64,000 bases of DNA from Ricinus communis (lineage: Eukaryota; Streptophyta; Magnoliopsida; Malpighiales; Euphorbiaceae), in contig NC_063264.1 in NCBI RefSeq assembly GCF_019578655.1, positions 6,737,213-6,801,212 on the forward strand. Reading direction: 5' to 3'. The position numbers were made by a program, and so were the translations under genes. Position 1 is the stretch's first letter; each line of letters opens with the position of its first letter. The notes under the pieces are model-generated. The model was not told where the DNA came from, did no database searches, and worked only from the letters and a program-made list of their open reading frames with translations. Shown here one piece after another: positions 63,640-64,000 of the stretch.

Positions 63640-64000
63640 TTAATATCTTTTTCTACTTTTAATAATAATTTTAAATAGTTGATTTATATTTATATATGTA
63701 TTAATTTTTAAAATTTAAACTTTTTTGACATGTGTTTTTCTGATATATAAAATTCAAATTTATATATAATTTTATAATTTTTTACTATCTATTTATTAAT
63801 TAATAAGTTACATTCCTAATTAAACATTAACTCTAATCTTAAAAAATAGCATATTAGATCATGATTATTCTAAAAAGTATATTAATTATATTTTAATATT
63901 TTTATTATATAATAAATTATTTTTTTAATTAAATAAAAATTTAATTCCAGAAGATCAAATATTAAATATTATATTTACTAATAAATTATTTTTAATAATT
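63640..64000 (+). mobile_element. Helitron-like AT-rich element, copy D, cut by the window edge
   Basis: Shares with copy C the order GACATGT, then AATTCAAATTTATATATAATT-like sequence, then a TAATAAGTTACATTCCTAATT block and ATATTAATTATATTTTAATA. The 3' end is outside the window. Confidence 0.45.

Overview
This is nuclear DNA of a flowering plant, most likely a eudicot. The genes carry many short introns with AT-rich interiors, the intergenic DNA is very AT-rich, and there are LTR retrotransposon, Helitron-like and MITE-like repeats, a plastid DNA insertion and an endogenous plant pararetrovirus. The protein set (chloroplast CNNM/DUF21 protein, HIPP metallochaperone, Armadillo protein, SEC24A) is plant-specific in style. 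I cannot fix the species; a rosid such as a Malpighiales member is only a guess.

Layout. 1-1444: 3' part of an endogenous caulimovirid (RNase H end of the polymerase plus a downstream ORF) ending in a TA microsatellite. 1445-4049: a large LTR lacking its first part, joined to the virus at that microsatellite and inserted in a coding exon of an ABCC-type transporter gene. 4050-8882: remains of that ABCC gene, a pseudogene with a second solo LTR in the same exon, a 46-bp tandem duplication over Walker A, frameshifts and stops. 10340-12800: nuclear plastid DNA (trnG-GCC, trnfM-CAU, accD), all decayed. 13611-22979: an intact 14-exon gene for a chloroplast CNNM/CorC-like DUF21-CBS protein. 23137-23511 (minus): small conserved-looking gene of unknown function, convergent with it. 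28973-29650: three-exon gene for a heavy-metal-associated isoprenylated protein. 29869-30326: MULE-like foldback MITE. 30889-33635 (minus): pseudogene of a plasma-membrane-type Ca2+-ATPase. 34462-35868 (minus): intronless Armadillo-repeat gene with a double G-box upstream. 39172-46469 (minus): 12-coding-exon SEC24A gene of the COPII coat, with one U12-type and one GC-AG intron. 49978-52636: complete solo LTR of the same family as the 1445-4049 LTR, in opposite orientation, with a perfect 5-bp target duplication. 52640-64000: gene-poor, AT-rich DNA with hAT-like and Helitron-like short elements.

The genes show no operon-like logic, as expected in a plant nucleus. Five look functional: the CNNM protein, the small unknown, HIPP, ARM and SEC24A. 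Two transporters are dead, and the ABCC decay was accompanied by repeated element insertion. The most notable points are the nested virus/LTR/gene structure, hairpin subrepeats inside the LTR with a compensatory base-pair change, the two unusual SEC24A introns and the Helitron-like family at the right end. Exon boundaries were worked out by eye from reading frame, GT-AG signals and family similarity; no alignment program was run.
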